Origin: Spodoptera frugiperda | Lineage: Eukaryota; Arthropoda; Insecta; Lepidoptera; Noctuidae | NCBI RefSeq assembly: GCF_023101765.2 | Contig: NC_064239.1 | Span: forward strand, 11,552,315 to 11,616,314 | Reading direction: 5' to 3' | Length of the DNA: 64,000 nt | In this document: positions 13,301 through 28,300 of the stretch, one piece after another | Layout: every line of letters begins with the position of its first letter | Numbering within the stretch: position 1 is the stretch's first letter | Position numbers and translations under genes: made by a program | The notes under the pieces: generated by a model | What the model was told of the DNA's origin: nothing | Database searches by the model: none | The model's input: only the letters and a program-made list of their open reading frames with translations

Positions 13301-16300
13301 ATCGTTTTAAAAAATCCCTAATTAAGGAATAATTGAACTAAATGCTTTAACTTTCATCATCATCATCATCATCAGCCGAGAGACGTCCACTGCTGAACAA
13401 AGGCCTCCCCCTTGGTCCTCCACGTAGAACGACAAGCCGCCACCTGCATCCACTGGCTCCCCGCCACTCTGACGATGTCGTCGGTCCACCTAGTGGGAGG
13501 TCTGCCCACGCTGCGTCTTCCGGTCCGCGGTCGCCACTCAGTCACCTTCCTGGCCCAGCGGCCATCAGTCCTCCGAGCGACGTGGCCTGCCCATTGCCAC
13601 TTCAGCCTGCATATTTTGAGAGCTATGTCTGTAACTCTTGTTCTTTGGCGAATTTCCATATTTCGGATTTTGTCGCGCAAAGATACTCCGAGCATAGCTC
13701 TCTCCATCGCGCGCTGGGCGACTCTGAGCCTTTCTAAAAGGCCAGCAGTTAGGGACCATGTCTCGGTACCGTACGTCATCACTGGCAACACACACTGGTT
13801 GTACATCCTGGTCTTCAGACACTGCGGGATTTTTGACGAGAAGACTTCATGCAACTTCCCAAATGCTGCCCATCCGAGTTGGATTCTTCGAGCGACCTCT
13901 TTCTCGAAGTTGGACCTACCTAGCTGGATGATCTGACCCAGGTATGTGTAGTGGTCTACAACTTCGAGTATATCGTTCCCAACGACAACCGGTATAGGTG
14001 CAACATGGACATTTGACATGATTTTCGTCTTGTCCATGTTCATTTTAAGGCCCACCTGTTGGGAAACGGTATTGAGGTCGCTGAGCATGGTGTTCAGCTC
14101 TTCCAGCGACTCTGCCATTACGACTATGTCATCGGCGAAACGGAGATGAGTGATGTATTCGCCATTAATGTTGATGCCGCGTCCGCTCCAGTCCAACAGC
14201 TTAAAAACGTCCTCCAGTGCGTTCGTGAACAGTTTCGGAGATATAACGTCTCCCTGTCTCACGCCCTTCCGCAACTGGATTGGCCTCGTAGTCTCTTCCT
14301 GGAGTCGGATGCGCATGGTGGCGTTGTTATACAAACACTTCAAAACCTCGATGTATCTATAGTCGATGTGGCACCGCTGGAGAGACTGCAGCACCGCCCA
14401 GGTTTCGATTGAATCGAAGGCTTTCTCATAGTCCACAAACGCCAAGCATAGTGGCAAGTTATACTCCTCGGTCTTCTGTATAATCTGCCGCAGCGTATGA
14501 ATGTGGTCTATGGTACTGAAACCTTTTCGGAATCCGGCTTGTTCGGGAGGCTGGAAGTCATCAAGCCTGCGTTCGAGACGGTTCGTGATGACCCTCGAAA
14601 ACAGCTTATACACATGGCTCAGAAGTGAGATAGGTCTGTAGTTCTTTAGCAGACAGTTGTCGCCTTTTTTAAAGAACAGAACCACCACACTCCGTTGCCA
14701 TGCTACCGGCGTGGTTCCCTCGAGTATGACGGAATTGAATAGCTTCTGGAGGACTAAAAGTATCGGTTTTCCACCCGCTCGCAGAAGTTCCGACGTGATT
14801 CCGTCATCGCCCGGCGCCTTGTTGTTTTTAAGCTGTTTGAGAGCCATCCTAATCTCGTACAGGCTGATGTCTGGGATATCCTCAGTGTAGTGCCGCGTCA
14901 GTTTAGCTCTTGGGTCCCGAGCTGTACCGACGATGGGTTGCCGTGTTGAGGTGTATAACTGTCCGTAAAACCTCTCGAGCTCTCCGAGGATCTCGGACTT
15001 CGACGAGATGACGCTGCCATCCTCGGTCTTCAGCCTCGTCATTTGGCTTTGCCCAACAGACGAATTCTTTGCGAAGACTTTTGAGCCCTTGTTTCGCTCA
15101 ATTAAGTCTCTGACTCTTGCGGCGTTATAGGCCCGCAGGTCACGTCGCATGTATTTCGAGATTCGTCTATTGAGCTTGCCGTATTCAGACATATCGTCTG
15201 AAGACTGCAGCCTCATCTCGCTACGATCCTTAAGAAGTTTTAAGGTTCCGTCGGAGAGCTTTTGGGGCCTGTTTCGGCGGGGGTCTTGAAGAAGTCTGAC
15301 CCCACTGCTCGGACAGTTTCCACCAACCCATTATTTATCTCGTCCACGTTTCCACAATCAGCTAGACACTGGAAGCGATTTTGCAGTTGGAGTTGGAACT
15401 GCTCGGGGTTTTGGATCTGGGCACGTCCAGGGCGGAGCGTGGACTTCACCAGGCGTGACCGCTCTAGTTTTACATTGATGTTCAGTGTGCCCCTGACAAT
15501 ACGGTGATCGCTACCGGTTTTCACCTTCGCTATCACAGAGACATCACTGAATATACGTCTTTCGGTCGCCATGATGAAGTCGATCTCATTTTTGGTAGAA
15601 CCATCAGGGCTTATCCATGTCCACTTCTTGGCCGGTCGCTTCTGGAAGAAGGAGTTCATCAAATAGAGTCTCTCCTCTCCATAAAGTCGACCAGCCGCTG
15701 GCCCCGATGGTTTCGCTGCCCATATCCAAATGGCCCTATTCTCAACTCATCGCTATTCCGTGTGCCCACCTTTGCATTGAAATCCCCCATCACAACGGTG
15801 AAGTGTGTTTCGGAGGAGTGTATGGCTTTTGAAATTTCCTCATACAGAGCCTCTACTTCGTCGTCACAATGTGTCGAGGTCGGCGCATATACCTGTATGA
15901 CCTTCAGCGAATACCGGTTAGATATTCTGAGTATAAGGTACGCTACCCTGTTCGACACACTGTCGACCTCACACACGTTGTTGACGAGAGACTTGCGGAC
16001 GAGAAATCCGACACCACCCTGGGATTTACGGTCTCCTTCCCGGAAGAAGAGCAAGTTGCCGGAATCTAGGATTATCGTATCCTGACCCTCTCTTCGGATT
16101 TCAGATAGTCCCAAGATGTCCCACCGCATTTTGCTCAATTCTTCCTCCAGCTCGACAATCTTCTCATCAGTCCGCAGTGTGCGGATGTTGTGCGTTGCCA
16201 GGGCCAAAGTTCGTCGGGGGTGGTAGCGCTTTCTCTGCCGGGGATTCTTAGCACCCCCTGCTCCGCCGTTACCTGATCCGCTACCTAGATCAGGAATAGC

Positions 16301-19300
16301 GGAGCTGCCGGGGACTGGGGGCCGTGTAATTTTGTTGTCGCTCATAGTGAAAGGGGGGGGGGTTGCCATAATCCCCACGCTTGGCAGGCGGCTTGGGGAT
16401 CGCAGTTAGGTCACCGATAAATTTTGAGAATGCTGCTGCCCATTCCTCGGTGGCTGGTCGCAGTTTTAGGACGTACCCGGGTCCCCGGGTTTAACTTTGA
16501 CACTACCAAATTCAAATTTCACGTATACCCTATTAATTAAAAATTCATCTATTGTATCTATAATTAATGCTTATTCTACTGATTGAAGCAATCAATGAAT
16601 TAAATAAACTAAACAGTAAGTACCGTCTCATAAATATTACTACGGAACAAACACCTATTACCCTACATTATTATAAAATAAACTATAAATAACAACACAC
16701 ACTACATTACTTAAATAAATATAAATCGGAACGCACGCGTTACACGAATGATCGGAATCGGAACATTTGGTTGGAAACAAAACGATCATAATTTTGATTC
16801 TGCATAGAAATATTTTAATTTAAAAAAGATGCAATAATTAATATCTTTAAATATGCATGTTTATAAATCCATATTGACAATTGTAAAGAAAACGCAATCT
16901 TAGTTAATAAAATGCATTTCACTAAACCTAAACAAACAGAAGACACACGTGTAGAAAACTTATCTAAGTATCTATCTATCACCCCTCTAATCTCTATACT
17001 TCACCTTGCCCCTTTTCAAATACGTGATGAAGTGACGAAGACGATTCTCTAATACGTAACTACGTACGAACCTACTGTACGGGTATAAGTGTCGTGCCAC
17101 CCCACAGAACAGATGATCTGAAAATAGGTTCCACGCGACGGCCGGTCGCCTTTCGTGTCATATCAACAGTACAGTTCGGGCCGCGACGCAGCGTACATTG
17201 CCCACGATGCGGACTCTCGCCGTGCTACTCGTCGCGATCTTCGCCGCCAATGTTCAATCCGCACGCATTCTCGGACTTTTTCCGCACACTGGAAAAAGCC
17301 ACCAAATGGTATTTGATCCTCTTCTAAAAACTTTAGCAGAAAGAGGACATGATGTGACTGTAGTGTCGTTCTTCCCCATCAAGAATCCTCCCGCAAATTA
17401 CACCATCGTCAGTTTAGAAGGGCTCGCTGCACAGGGAGTGGAGACCATCGACCTGTCGTACTTCGACAGCCAAAGCAAACTGCTCCATGATCTTGGCATT
17501 GAAAAGGTTATCAAACAAATCTTCGATTTCCAACCGCTGGCGGACATGGCCACTGGGATTTGTTCGAACATTGTGGATTTCGTGCCCCTAGCTAATGCAA
17601 TGAAGAAAAGTTACGATGTTATTCTTGTGGAAAATTTCAACAGTGATTGCATGCTCGGTCTTATGCATGTGTACGGGTTGAAGGCGCCTTACATATCGTT
17701 GTCTTCGAGTGCAATTATGCAGTGGTCATCGGACCGTATAGGCGTTACTGATAACCCGTCTTACGTGCCGCTCGTAAGTTCCGAGTTCACATCTCAGATG
17801 ACCTTCCTGCAACGATTGGAGAATACTTTGATGAATGTGTACTATAAGATATGGTTCCGATACGCGATACAAATGAAGGAGAAGGCGATTATAGAGAAGC
17901 GTTTCGGTAGGAGAATTCCAGACCTGCAGGAGATTGCGAAGAATGTGAGCTTGATGCTGGTGAACACGTTCCACAGTTTGAATGGTGTCCGTCCTCTACT
18001 GCCGGGTGTGGTTGAAGTTGGGGGGATGCACTTGGACCACAGCAGGAAAGCGATACCGCACGTAAGTAATTTATTGTTCTCGATTGTAATAGATACTCCG
18101 TTTGGAATAGCGTAACTAATAAATGCGTTACACGTGTGCGTATGCATATACGTTATTATATAGGCATATACATAATAATAAGTCTCGGTAGCCGTCATGA
18201 TAATTTGCTTTAGAAATATTGATGTCCATACATTAACTTTGTATACAGAAAGTGACAAGTTATAAGTGTTGAGTATTGGTATATTTCTGTAAATTGTAAC
18301 AAATGAATAGATATTTTAAAATTAAAATTTGAATGGACATGTTAACAATGATAACAAATTACGGTTACTTAGTTGCTACGACGTTCACTATTATTTCCTA
18401 TATTACGTATTATATTTTCTTTGAGTGTAATTATTATAGTAACATTGTTTGAAATAACTAAATGAATGTTTGAAAAATAAGTTATTGTCTGTAGTTTGTC
18501 GGTGACTTTCTCAAAAACTGTCGATCAATTTGTTGTTAAATCGGGCGAGTTAGATCAACTGGCTACAGAGACAACACAACTTTCACACAGTTACCAACCG
18601 ATAGTTTTATAATGTTTACGTAAATAAATAATGTCGCGCTGATTTCTATTTCTCTAGCGTTAGTTTTTTAACAAAATATTTTTTTATAAAAGTTTAGACC
18701 AACATCTGTATACGTAAAAAACAATTGCTGTTCGTTAGTCTCGTTAAAACTAGAGATCGGCTGGACTGATTTAATCTTTAAGGTCTTAAATTATTTGTGG
18801 AAACTGGAAATCCAGGGAATGTTTCAAATGTTGAGAACAACGCGTTTATAAGTGGTACGAAGTTTGCCGGGACAGCTGGTATTAAATAATTATTTTACGA
18901 TTTTTTTGTTAAATCTTGGAATGACTATACATACATATTTATATTTGTATTCATGTAATTGTAATGTTTAATACTTTACTTTGTCATATACATCAGGTTT
19001 AATTTTATATCGTTGGTATTATTAGCTATAGTACAGTAGTATGTACCTTAAGTATTAAGTACCTATTAGGTTTTATGTATAATTAGTATTCGGAAACTCA
19101 ACAATCAAGTAAAGGGTGCGGTTATCGAAGAGGAAAGGGTTAAAAACCTTACCGCAAATTATACACATCTTTATCGGTTTTGATAAAAACATGTTTACAA
19201 TAATGTAACAACTTACAATACAATTTAGTTTTAATGTTTATTTTAATTTGACAGTTTTCGTAATTTATTGGTATTTGCTCCGGAAATTATATTATGCACA

Positions 19301-22300
19301 AACAATACAAACATGTAGGTTTATATCGATGCAGTTTTGTAAATGGATTTTTTATTTTTTATTTATTTAAATGTTCATATTTGTTTCATGCTTGTTTCAA
19401 AATATATACGAGCCAATGTTATTGGTACCTATTTAGAATACCGAATTATAAATGTTAGGAATCGATTTATCGACCGACGCGAAAAAATATCACCTCTCGT
19501 TGGAATGCGATTAATGTGCGTCTTTTCTATGACAACCAACCTCTGTCTCCCTAACATACCGAATCCCATAAAAGCTAAAAAAAGCGCAGGCAACATTTTT
19601 TTACAAGATCTTTTGCAGGCCTGGTGCAAGGCCGAGCCCTTGGTACGCTTACCTACAACGTTTTTTGACCCACTATAACAAAACATGAGATATGAGACCC
19701 CAAAGATTTTTACGAGTTTCAATGGTTTCGACCTAATCAGAATCACCAAAGCAAATCAAATAAAATAAAGTCCACATTGAAATCGATGATTTGTGATTGG
19801 CCTTTTTGGATAACATACCGAAAAAAGGCGTACCTAAATTTCTGTTTCCTTAATAATTTGGATCATTGCAGTTTTAGTATAACAATTAACAAAACTTTGA
19901 AGATGTTAATTTTTTTTATTGTATCTATAAGCCGATAAACGAGGAGACAGATCACCTGATGGTAAACAATCGTCGCGGCCCATGGTTACCCGAAACAGCA
20001 GAGGCATTACAAATGCGTTGCCGACCTTTTGGAGGTTGTTTGAGAATCAGACGTTGGGAAGATTGGGAAGGGAAGTAATTAGTTCTCCGGTACCCTCACA
20101 AACACAACGCAAGCGTAGGTTTTCTATGAGGCCGTGGTATCTCTCTGGTGGTTTTATGCAGGTAATGAATCGTGTATAAATAAAACCAGTTTGAGCAGAA
20201 GAAAGTGGTCGAAATAAATTACAGGTTATTGACAAATTATAGAAACGAAATCAAAACCAGTGGTATACTTATCTACTATCTATACTTAAACCAAATTCAT
20301 AATTAATTAATCGGTCGAACTAGATTCTATTTACATGTTTCGTAACCGCATCGACTAGTCTTAGATAATGTAATCAGGTAAACATATCGAAATTTCGATT
20401 AAAAATATTTATATCGGTATCTTAGATTTCGAAATGGTCTTAAGGTGAGTATAGACTACAAACATTCAGCTGCCTGCGAATCAGAGTGCCGAACGCGCTT
20501 TTGTTTCGATTACTTTAAACTTAAAGCAAATTAATACTAAGGGTACAGTATGTACTTAATATCACATATTTTGGAAGTACCCGGTGCTTGTATATAATAA
20601 TCACACTCACCACGTATTAAAGCAGTAGTTTTAATCTACATAATTTAGTAGATCATTCATCCTTACTTATCCTAAAACAAAGGCTTAGAAATTCTCACGC
20701 TTGATGAATTGGTCACAGAAAAGCGCATTGGAAGATGAGTCTAGAAAGAATACCCAACTACAATCGAAATTGTTTTTGAAACCAACAAGCATTTACGACG
20801 GCCGTGTTTGTAGATGGCACAGGCTGATTCTCTGTATTTTACTAATGTTTTCCTAAGTGCCCATTTCAATAGTCGATCTTTATCCAAGATCTTTGGGTCA
20901 ATCTTCATTATTGACAGAAACTCTATAGAAGTAATGACAAAAATCGATCTTAATCTGAAGATTTTGGATGGAGATAAGTTATTGAAATCGCCAGTAAATC
21001 ATACATACATAGGTATATATTTATTGTAATTTTACCTGCGTAAGTAACTTTTATACGGGAACAACAATGTAAGTTATCATAAAGTATACCTACACTAGGT
21101 ATACAACAGAATACAAGTAAAGATTAAAGTCAGACTACATTAATCTATTAAGCAATTAGTTAATAGCTGCCTAGTAATTTCTAATACCTAGATGAGTCCA
21201 TAAAATACAAATTAACAACACGTGGAAAAATAAAATGGTGAGCGTTCTACCATTTTCCATTTGTCATCTCTTGTTATCAAATAATTTTAATTGTTTCTTT
21301 TCTTTTTAATTGTTTTATTGATCAACCGGTCTTTAAAAAAAACTTTTGCAGTCTGATTCCTTCAGTATCTTTTGGAACTTGAATCTGTGCATGAATGACA
21401 ATATTTTACAAGTGGTTTTCTGCTGCCCCGTAGGTCACGTGTTCGCAAGTTCCACTGTTCGGATAAGGGGTCTCGGGTTCGATTTCCGAGTCGGTCAAAG
21501 TATTACTGGGCTTTCTTCGGTTTTCCGAAAATTTCTCAATGGTAGCACGGAGTCTGGAACTGTGCCCAATATATGGCAATAGTCTCACCCCCTACTACAA
21601 GCGACTTGTAACACAAATAGTGAAAAGTAAGTGTAGGTACATTGTATAACGACATTACGTTCCTTAATATGTACCTTTGCCTAACCCTTCGGAGATAAAA
21701 AGTCGTTATGTGTGGTTATTTTTCGATGAATGAAGAATAAAATAAGCACTAGACTGGGCTAGCACCTGGGCACATACAGGTATATCTAGGTATATTATAT
21801 TACAAGTGATGAAGACGTAAACGGGGCTTAGAAGCCCTACCAACGCCCGTTGTTATGAATGTACTAATTTCAATCCGGCTTACTTAATGTCTAGCACAAA
21901 TACAATAAACTAAAGAGCAACGACATCTTACAGATTGTACCGAAACTGTTGATTTTGTCAATAATTTGTAACCAAAGTGGATAATATTTTGCGTGATACA
22001 GGACCTCGGTAGATTGTAGACCCCAAACAAGTTCAAGGATGGAGCTCGTCTAAAATCCCAGATGCATACTTTACATACATATCATCACGCCTGTTTTACA
22101 TGCGAGTGGTGGGCACAGACTATGCAAAGCCAATTGCTACGATTCTTACATACCTCTTTTGCTTCATCAACAATAATCAATACATGCTCGTCGGTTAAGA
22201 AGTGTAGATAATTAATGCTAGACGCTTCAGGTACATATCTATAAACAGTCTTTCTTTCTATATGACTGTGTTCGAATCTCCCAAATAAGATATGGACATT

Positions 22301-25300
22301 CAAGCTTCTACTGAATCTGGTTAAGACGTAGATCACGTAGACATTCAAAGCGAGTTAATCCAAAGTCAGAAGAAAGAAGATTTTACCTATCAATAATGCT
22401 AGATTTCAAATTCAGTATTGATTTGTTATCTAAGTTAATATCTACTTACTATTTTATGTCCATATTGTTTAAATCCATGCATGACGCAAGCAATTCGAAT
22501 ACCTACGTATACGCAAGAAGTAAGAAATATTGAGAAAGACCCATCAAATGAAAATGGACGTATATATTACGTATGTTTTTCTTAATAAAACATTTCCTAA
22601 TTACCTACGTACAGACTTTTAGCACATACAATAGAAACTTAAGTACTTACGTTAGAACGTAAGTTATTTAGGTACGTACTAGTGTACGTACCTAAATAAC
22701 TTAGTATTTTATGTGGCGTCTTTGTCCATATATGATACATGTATTGTATGTAGCAACGAGAAGTATCTCGATCTTTTTTTTTCAAAAATAAAAATAAATA
22801 TCGCCACGTCTTTAATCTCCAAATCGGTAGGCAGAGGTGTACATTATGGTACGTAATGCCACTGTACGATGTACTGTGTACACCCACTTTTATGTTAATT
22901 TAAATTTAAAAGATTCTATTAGATACATGGGACTTAATCCCATGTAATAGAATCTTTTCTTTCATTTAGAAATTATCTATGCAACCATAACAAAACGGAA
23001 AATCGGAAACAGATACATATTTATTTATATTAATATGTATTTGTTTCCGATTTTCCGAACAGATAGATATTAATATAAATTAATAATTAACCCATTATCA
23101 TTGTTAAATTGATTTAAATGAAATGTGTGTAGTGTCGGGTCAGGCTGGGTTCATTGGCATTCGATTATCTTAAAAAAACTTTACTCATTGTTTATGTTTG
23201 TTTTTTGTGTCAGTCGGGCAGTAAGACTGCCTTGTTGGTGAGTGGTCGCAAAAGCGACTCCTGTGCAAGGGGTCGCGGGTGCGATTCCTGGTCGGGCAAA
23301 GTATTACTGGGTTTTTTGGCTTTTCGAAAATATCTCAGTAGTAGCACGGAGTCTGGAATTGTGCCCAGTATACATATAGCAATAGGCACACTTTTTTCAC
23401 CCCCTATTACATGGGCCTAAATAACACAAATGGTGAAAAGTGGGTGTACATTGCACAGTGGCATAATGTGCCGTAACTTGCACCTCTGCCTACCCCTTTG
23501 GGGATAAAAGAAGTGACGTTTCGTTAAGATCACGAAGTCTCAAAGAAACTATAAATCTAATGTCCCTACAAGCACCCGGTACATAGTACGTATGAAAGAT
23601 ACGAGTAATCTTTGTAAAATCCGGTACATTGGTACATATGAAAGATAATCTTTGTAAGACCACGGTGCACGGTGCATTTCATACAATTGAATGACAGATA
23701 ATGTAAAGAACATTAACTGTCATTATTGGCGCGAACGATTCCAATATGGCGGATATCACATGTGGTACGTAGTTCTAACTCTGTAGTCACATGATAGGAT
23801 TGTATACAAGTAATACGATACACAATTGCACAAGGAACTGTGCATTGGTTTACGGTATCTTATGTCCATTGTGTGTAAAATGTTGCATGTGTGAGTAAAG
23901 TATGAAATGTGGGTGTAATGATAAATCTTTTAAGTAGGTACCCTTAATTTTTCCGTGGTTGTAATAACCGATTAAGAGTACTTTTCCACCAGAGATGTGC
24001 TACGTTGCTGTGGATGCGTTTGGCTTCCACCAATCATATTCATTAGTTACCTACACCCTACACATAGCATAGCACTGCTGGAAACGGACTTAGCTTAGCT
24101 ATGTTTTTTATATGGAAAGATGATTTTTGTATGAAAGATATGGTGGCTTCACTACTATCGATACATCGTATACTCAACCTGCGCATCTTTCTCGCACAAC
24201 TAAATACTTTGTATCAGTGGAAACGGCCACGTATTTCCTCTGATGGAAAAGAACCCAAAGGAGGGATTACATAAACAGTTTACAAAAGACTTTAAACTGT
24301 CAATTTTCATCTCCATCTCGCCTGGCAACTGGGCAGGAGCACAGTGTGGAGATAAAAACATAGCGTTTATATGCAAAGGAGATTCTTACTCCAGCAATGG
24401 ACTGTCAGTATTGAATAACAGTTAGCGAAAAATGTTTAAGTAACTTAGATATCAGCCGTAACCGCCGCCGTAGTTTGCTATTTAGTTCCACTTTCTATCT
24501 CAGTGAGAGACTGGAAACGAGATTGAAAATAAACGGCTAAGTTTCACTTGTGTACCAATCACTAGAGGCAAATGATCAATGAATCAAGCCCTGCTGCTTT
24601 TTTCTCATAAATATCTGGTTTAAACCAGTTTTGGGTGAATGTTTTGTAATTTGTCTATACTGTTATGTTATCAGATTATTCGACCTTTGATTACAGAGAT
24701 TACTACATACTTACCTATAGGTATTTAGATTTTAGATAGACATGTCTACGCTATACAGGGAGATCCTCCTGATTAACTACGTATAAACCAATCATTAGAA
24801 CTTGAGACGAGATATTTACCATGTTTATTCATGTCTATGATTTTCCGATATTTTTTTATTTATGTTTATTGGCCCTCCAACCATTGTATACATTGCTACA
24901 TTTAATAACAAATATTTCCATTATGTTTAAGTAAAAAGTAGGTAATGTAATTTTGGCACTATTGCAAGCGCCATGATCACAGATGATGTTCATCCATGAT
25001 CTATAATAGTAAATAATAAAAATAAACATGGTAAATATCCCGTCTCAAGTTCTAATGATAGTGATAGTGACCATGTCAGTTTAAAAACTTAAACGTACCT
25101 ATAATCCTTTTATTCATTCAAGTATGCTTCATTTCTAACTCATAAGTTTTTAGTAAAATTACCAAGGTTTACTGTCAAGGATCGTGTCCAATGGTTCCTG
25201 ATCTTCAATCGACTAGTGCAACATCACAACTAAAGTTCCTACTTATATGTATGTGTCTAGGCAATTTTCTTGTTAACTAATAAACTGTGTCACCTACTCT

Positions 25301-28300
25301 GGCGTCAGTTACTGATGTTATTAGGGTGTATACTCATACTAGAGCTGTCTATTTGTGTCGGAGATATTATATTATTGAAGGTTTGTAGTTTCTTTAACAT
25401 CGACATGACAGTTTAGGCTGGTTATAGTCTGTTAGAACATTTTGTGAGTTTTGATTGGTTTAGGACATTAGGACATGTAGGACATTATGCTTGACTAGCG
25501 CATAGTGCCAGCATAAGTATGGCCTGTGCCATAAATATAATCAGTGCAGGCGAGAAACATCGAGAAAAAAAATCGATTCAGGACTGTGTGAAATGTGTTT
25601 ATTATTTTTTCGTTGATAATAATTCAATAACTTGATATCTCAAGCAATATGCAAAGCATGCAAGCAACTCTTTTTTCGGGGGAAATCCTTCAAAAAGGCT
25701 CCTAGTGGAATCTCTCGTCTGCGCAAGTAGGTCTACACTTTTGTTCGCATATGAACATGCCTTTAAATTGACACCGTTCCCCACTATAGCTCCCAGTCCA
25801 TCCGCACCCACACGTAGTCACATTAGTCATTACATGTACTATTTTCATACACTTGAGTACTATTTTCATCCCGAGACAAATATCACCCATGACCTAAATA
25901 TCGATACCAATACATTCAACCTTCACTGATTACTGATTTCTAATGAAGTGATAAGATAACGCCTGTCTTTTGGTAATCGCTGTATCAGTTGTAAATTACT
26001 TAATGTTTACATATCGGCACTTGTAGGCAGGATTTTGAAATCGAAAAACTGAATTAGTGTTGCCCAGCAAGAGTCTTGCAAGTCTCGCATTTACCAATTA
26101 GCCAAATTTATTTTTTTATACGATTATGATTTAACAATATTAACTACCCGGCAAGAGTCTCGGTAGTCTCACAAATAAATACCTATTAGCCTAATGCTTT
26201 TTTTTATGTTAGGTGCTTTTGATCTTACAATGACGAAACAGAGTAGCTAGTATACTACATTTTGAGTTTGTTTAATAGCGGCTACACCTTACAATATAAC
26301 TGTTTAGTTAAATCTGCACAACACAGTTAATACTGTTAAATCATGATCGTATAAAAAATTAAAGTTGGATAATTGGTAAATGCGAGACTTGCAAGACTCT
26401 TGCTGGGCAACACTAAACTGACTACAGGACGAAGCTACCTACTTATTTTAGGTAAAATATTTCTTACGAGCTAAAATATCTCAATAGAGAAATTATCCGA
26501 AGCGCCACCGCTTCATGGTAGATATCCCACCCACTCGCACGAAGCGCTTCGCTTCAAGCTTCCTTATGCGAACTGCTAGAGAGTGGAATTCTTTGCCAAA
26601 GTCTCATTTTCCTGATGGGTATAACCTGGGTATCTTCAGAGCCCGAGTGAATAGGTTGCTTATGGGCAGACGTGCTCCATCCTAGGCTGCATCATCACTT
26701 ACCATCAGGCGAGATAGAGGCCAAACGTCGACCCATCAAATGTAAAAAAAAATATCCCGACGGAAGGAGGACAAAAGGAGACATCCTAATCTTTAACGAC
26801 CCGTAAAGTCGGATATTATATTGTTCTTAAATCTAAACATACATTATCTATCTGTTAAAGTAAATTATGCCAATGGCCGCACAAGGCCGTCGGTGACCCA
26901 CATTGACCCGACGCAAACAAAAGCATACGAGAATATGTTAAGTGTTAACGACCCTAAAGAAATTTCGAAATACAACGTTTTCAAGAATCATTAACGGAGC
27001 CATTATGGTACTTTTCCACCAGAGATGTGCTATGTAGCTATGCTACGAGAAGCTGTGGCACTATGTGACCGTTTCTTTTGATGATACTAAGCTATGTAGC
27101 TGTGCGAGTAAGATGTACTATGAAAATGCGCCGCCGCAAAGTAGCTGTGCGAGGAAGATGCGCAGTCAGATCAGAGTGCCGAACGCGCTCTCGTTTTGAT
27201 CGAAACTCGTAGTGAGTGTACTGTTCTGAGAATTAAAGAAATCGATGTTCTATAGAGACTACTAGAGACATAACAACATAATAAAGGAAGCAGCACTTGC
27301 TGACAATAAATTTGACCATGAGACCCCGTAATCAATGATCAATTGAAATCAATTTCGGATAATATGTCAATGTGATTCTAATTCATTCATTGTTGAATTG
27401 GGGATTTGAATATATTTTGGATTTAAAATAGAAAACCAATAGAATATTAGGAAAAGGAGACTACATGAAAAGATGATTGATTTAAAAATCCCCCCGTAGC
27501 CATCCATACTTATTTATGCAATAAGCCATAAGCAAAAATGGAAACCTACTCAACAATTACATTTCACACTAAGTAATATTACAAATGTGAAAGTTTGTTT
27601 CTTTGGATGTTTGTCCGTCAATCATGCTGAAACTACTGAACGGATTTTTACGTTATTTGGTATACAGACAGGGTATGAGTTGATTTGGGTGATATGATAC
27701 TTTTTATCTCACGGGAAAGCGGTCGAAGTCGCTGGCAGAAGCTCTTTTTCAGGGTTCCGTAGCCAAATGGCAAAAAACGGAACCCTTATAGATTCGTCAT
27801 GCTGTCTGTCTGTCCGTCCGTATGTCACAGCCATTTATTTAAAGGTGGAAAACCTTCAAAAGGGTCTTAGCTTTTTAGGGCTTTCTCCCTAAAAAGGAAA
27901 ACTAAGAAGAGTGGGATTTTTACCTCACTAAAACCACCCCGGAGACCACCTTCAACACCGATAGTACTTTATAAAATAGTACCTTACCTACCAACTAAAC
28001 TATTTATTTCACTCTTTTCAGTACATCGAGCGCTTTTTGAACGAGTCTGAACATGGCGTCGTGCTATTCAGCTGGGGATCACTGATCAAGACAGCGACTA
28101 TTCCAAAGTACAAAGAGGAGATCATTATGAACGCCCTTTCGAAGTTAAAGCAACGGGTCATCTGGAAATATGAGGACAGCGACGAGGAAGGCACGCTGAC
28201 CGGCAATATTTTGAAAGTGAAATGGTTACCACAGTATGAATTGCTACGTAAGTAAAAAAATATTAGTTATCTTTTTTTAAGGGGGAAAATGATGCAATAC

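Larger units (their letters stand above)
13355..16489 (-). mobile_element. Near-intact RTE-clade LINE with 9-bp target-site duplication
   Basis: A 3.1-kb element flanked by TTTAACTTT on both sides (13346-13354 and 16490-16498). On the - strand it encodes an APE-type endonuclease (ALATHNIRTLRTDEKI, VMGDFNAKVG, then GSDHRIV) followed by a reverse transcriptase (FVDYEKAFDSIE, LRFADD, YTYLGQII) and the C-terminal LKWQWAGHVAR region. The stop codon TGA merges into a (TGA)n tail, typical of RTE. The reading frame is broken twice, near 15660 and near 15255, each by what looks like a single-base indel. The second lies in an A run. Otherwise it is open, so the copy is recent but non-autonomous. Confidence 0.9.

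Noticed and set aside
13412..16085. Several + strand open frames of 70-190 codons
   Set aside because: They are antisense shadows of the RTE endonuclease/RT coding region on the - strand.
19343..19749. Overlapping open frames of about 110 codons on both strands
   Set aside because: No domain, signal or splice context recognised, and both strands are open equally. Possibly an old repeat.
22085..22348. - strand 87-codon open frame
   Set aside because: No recognisable domain, composition like surrounding intron, no splice-consistent extension.
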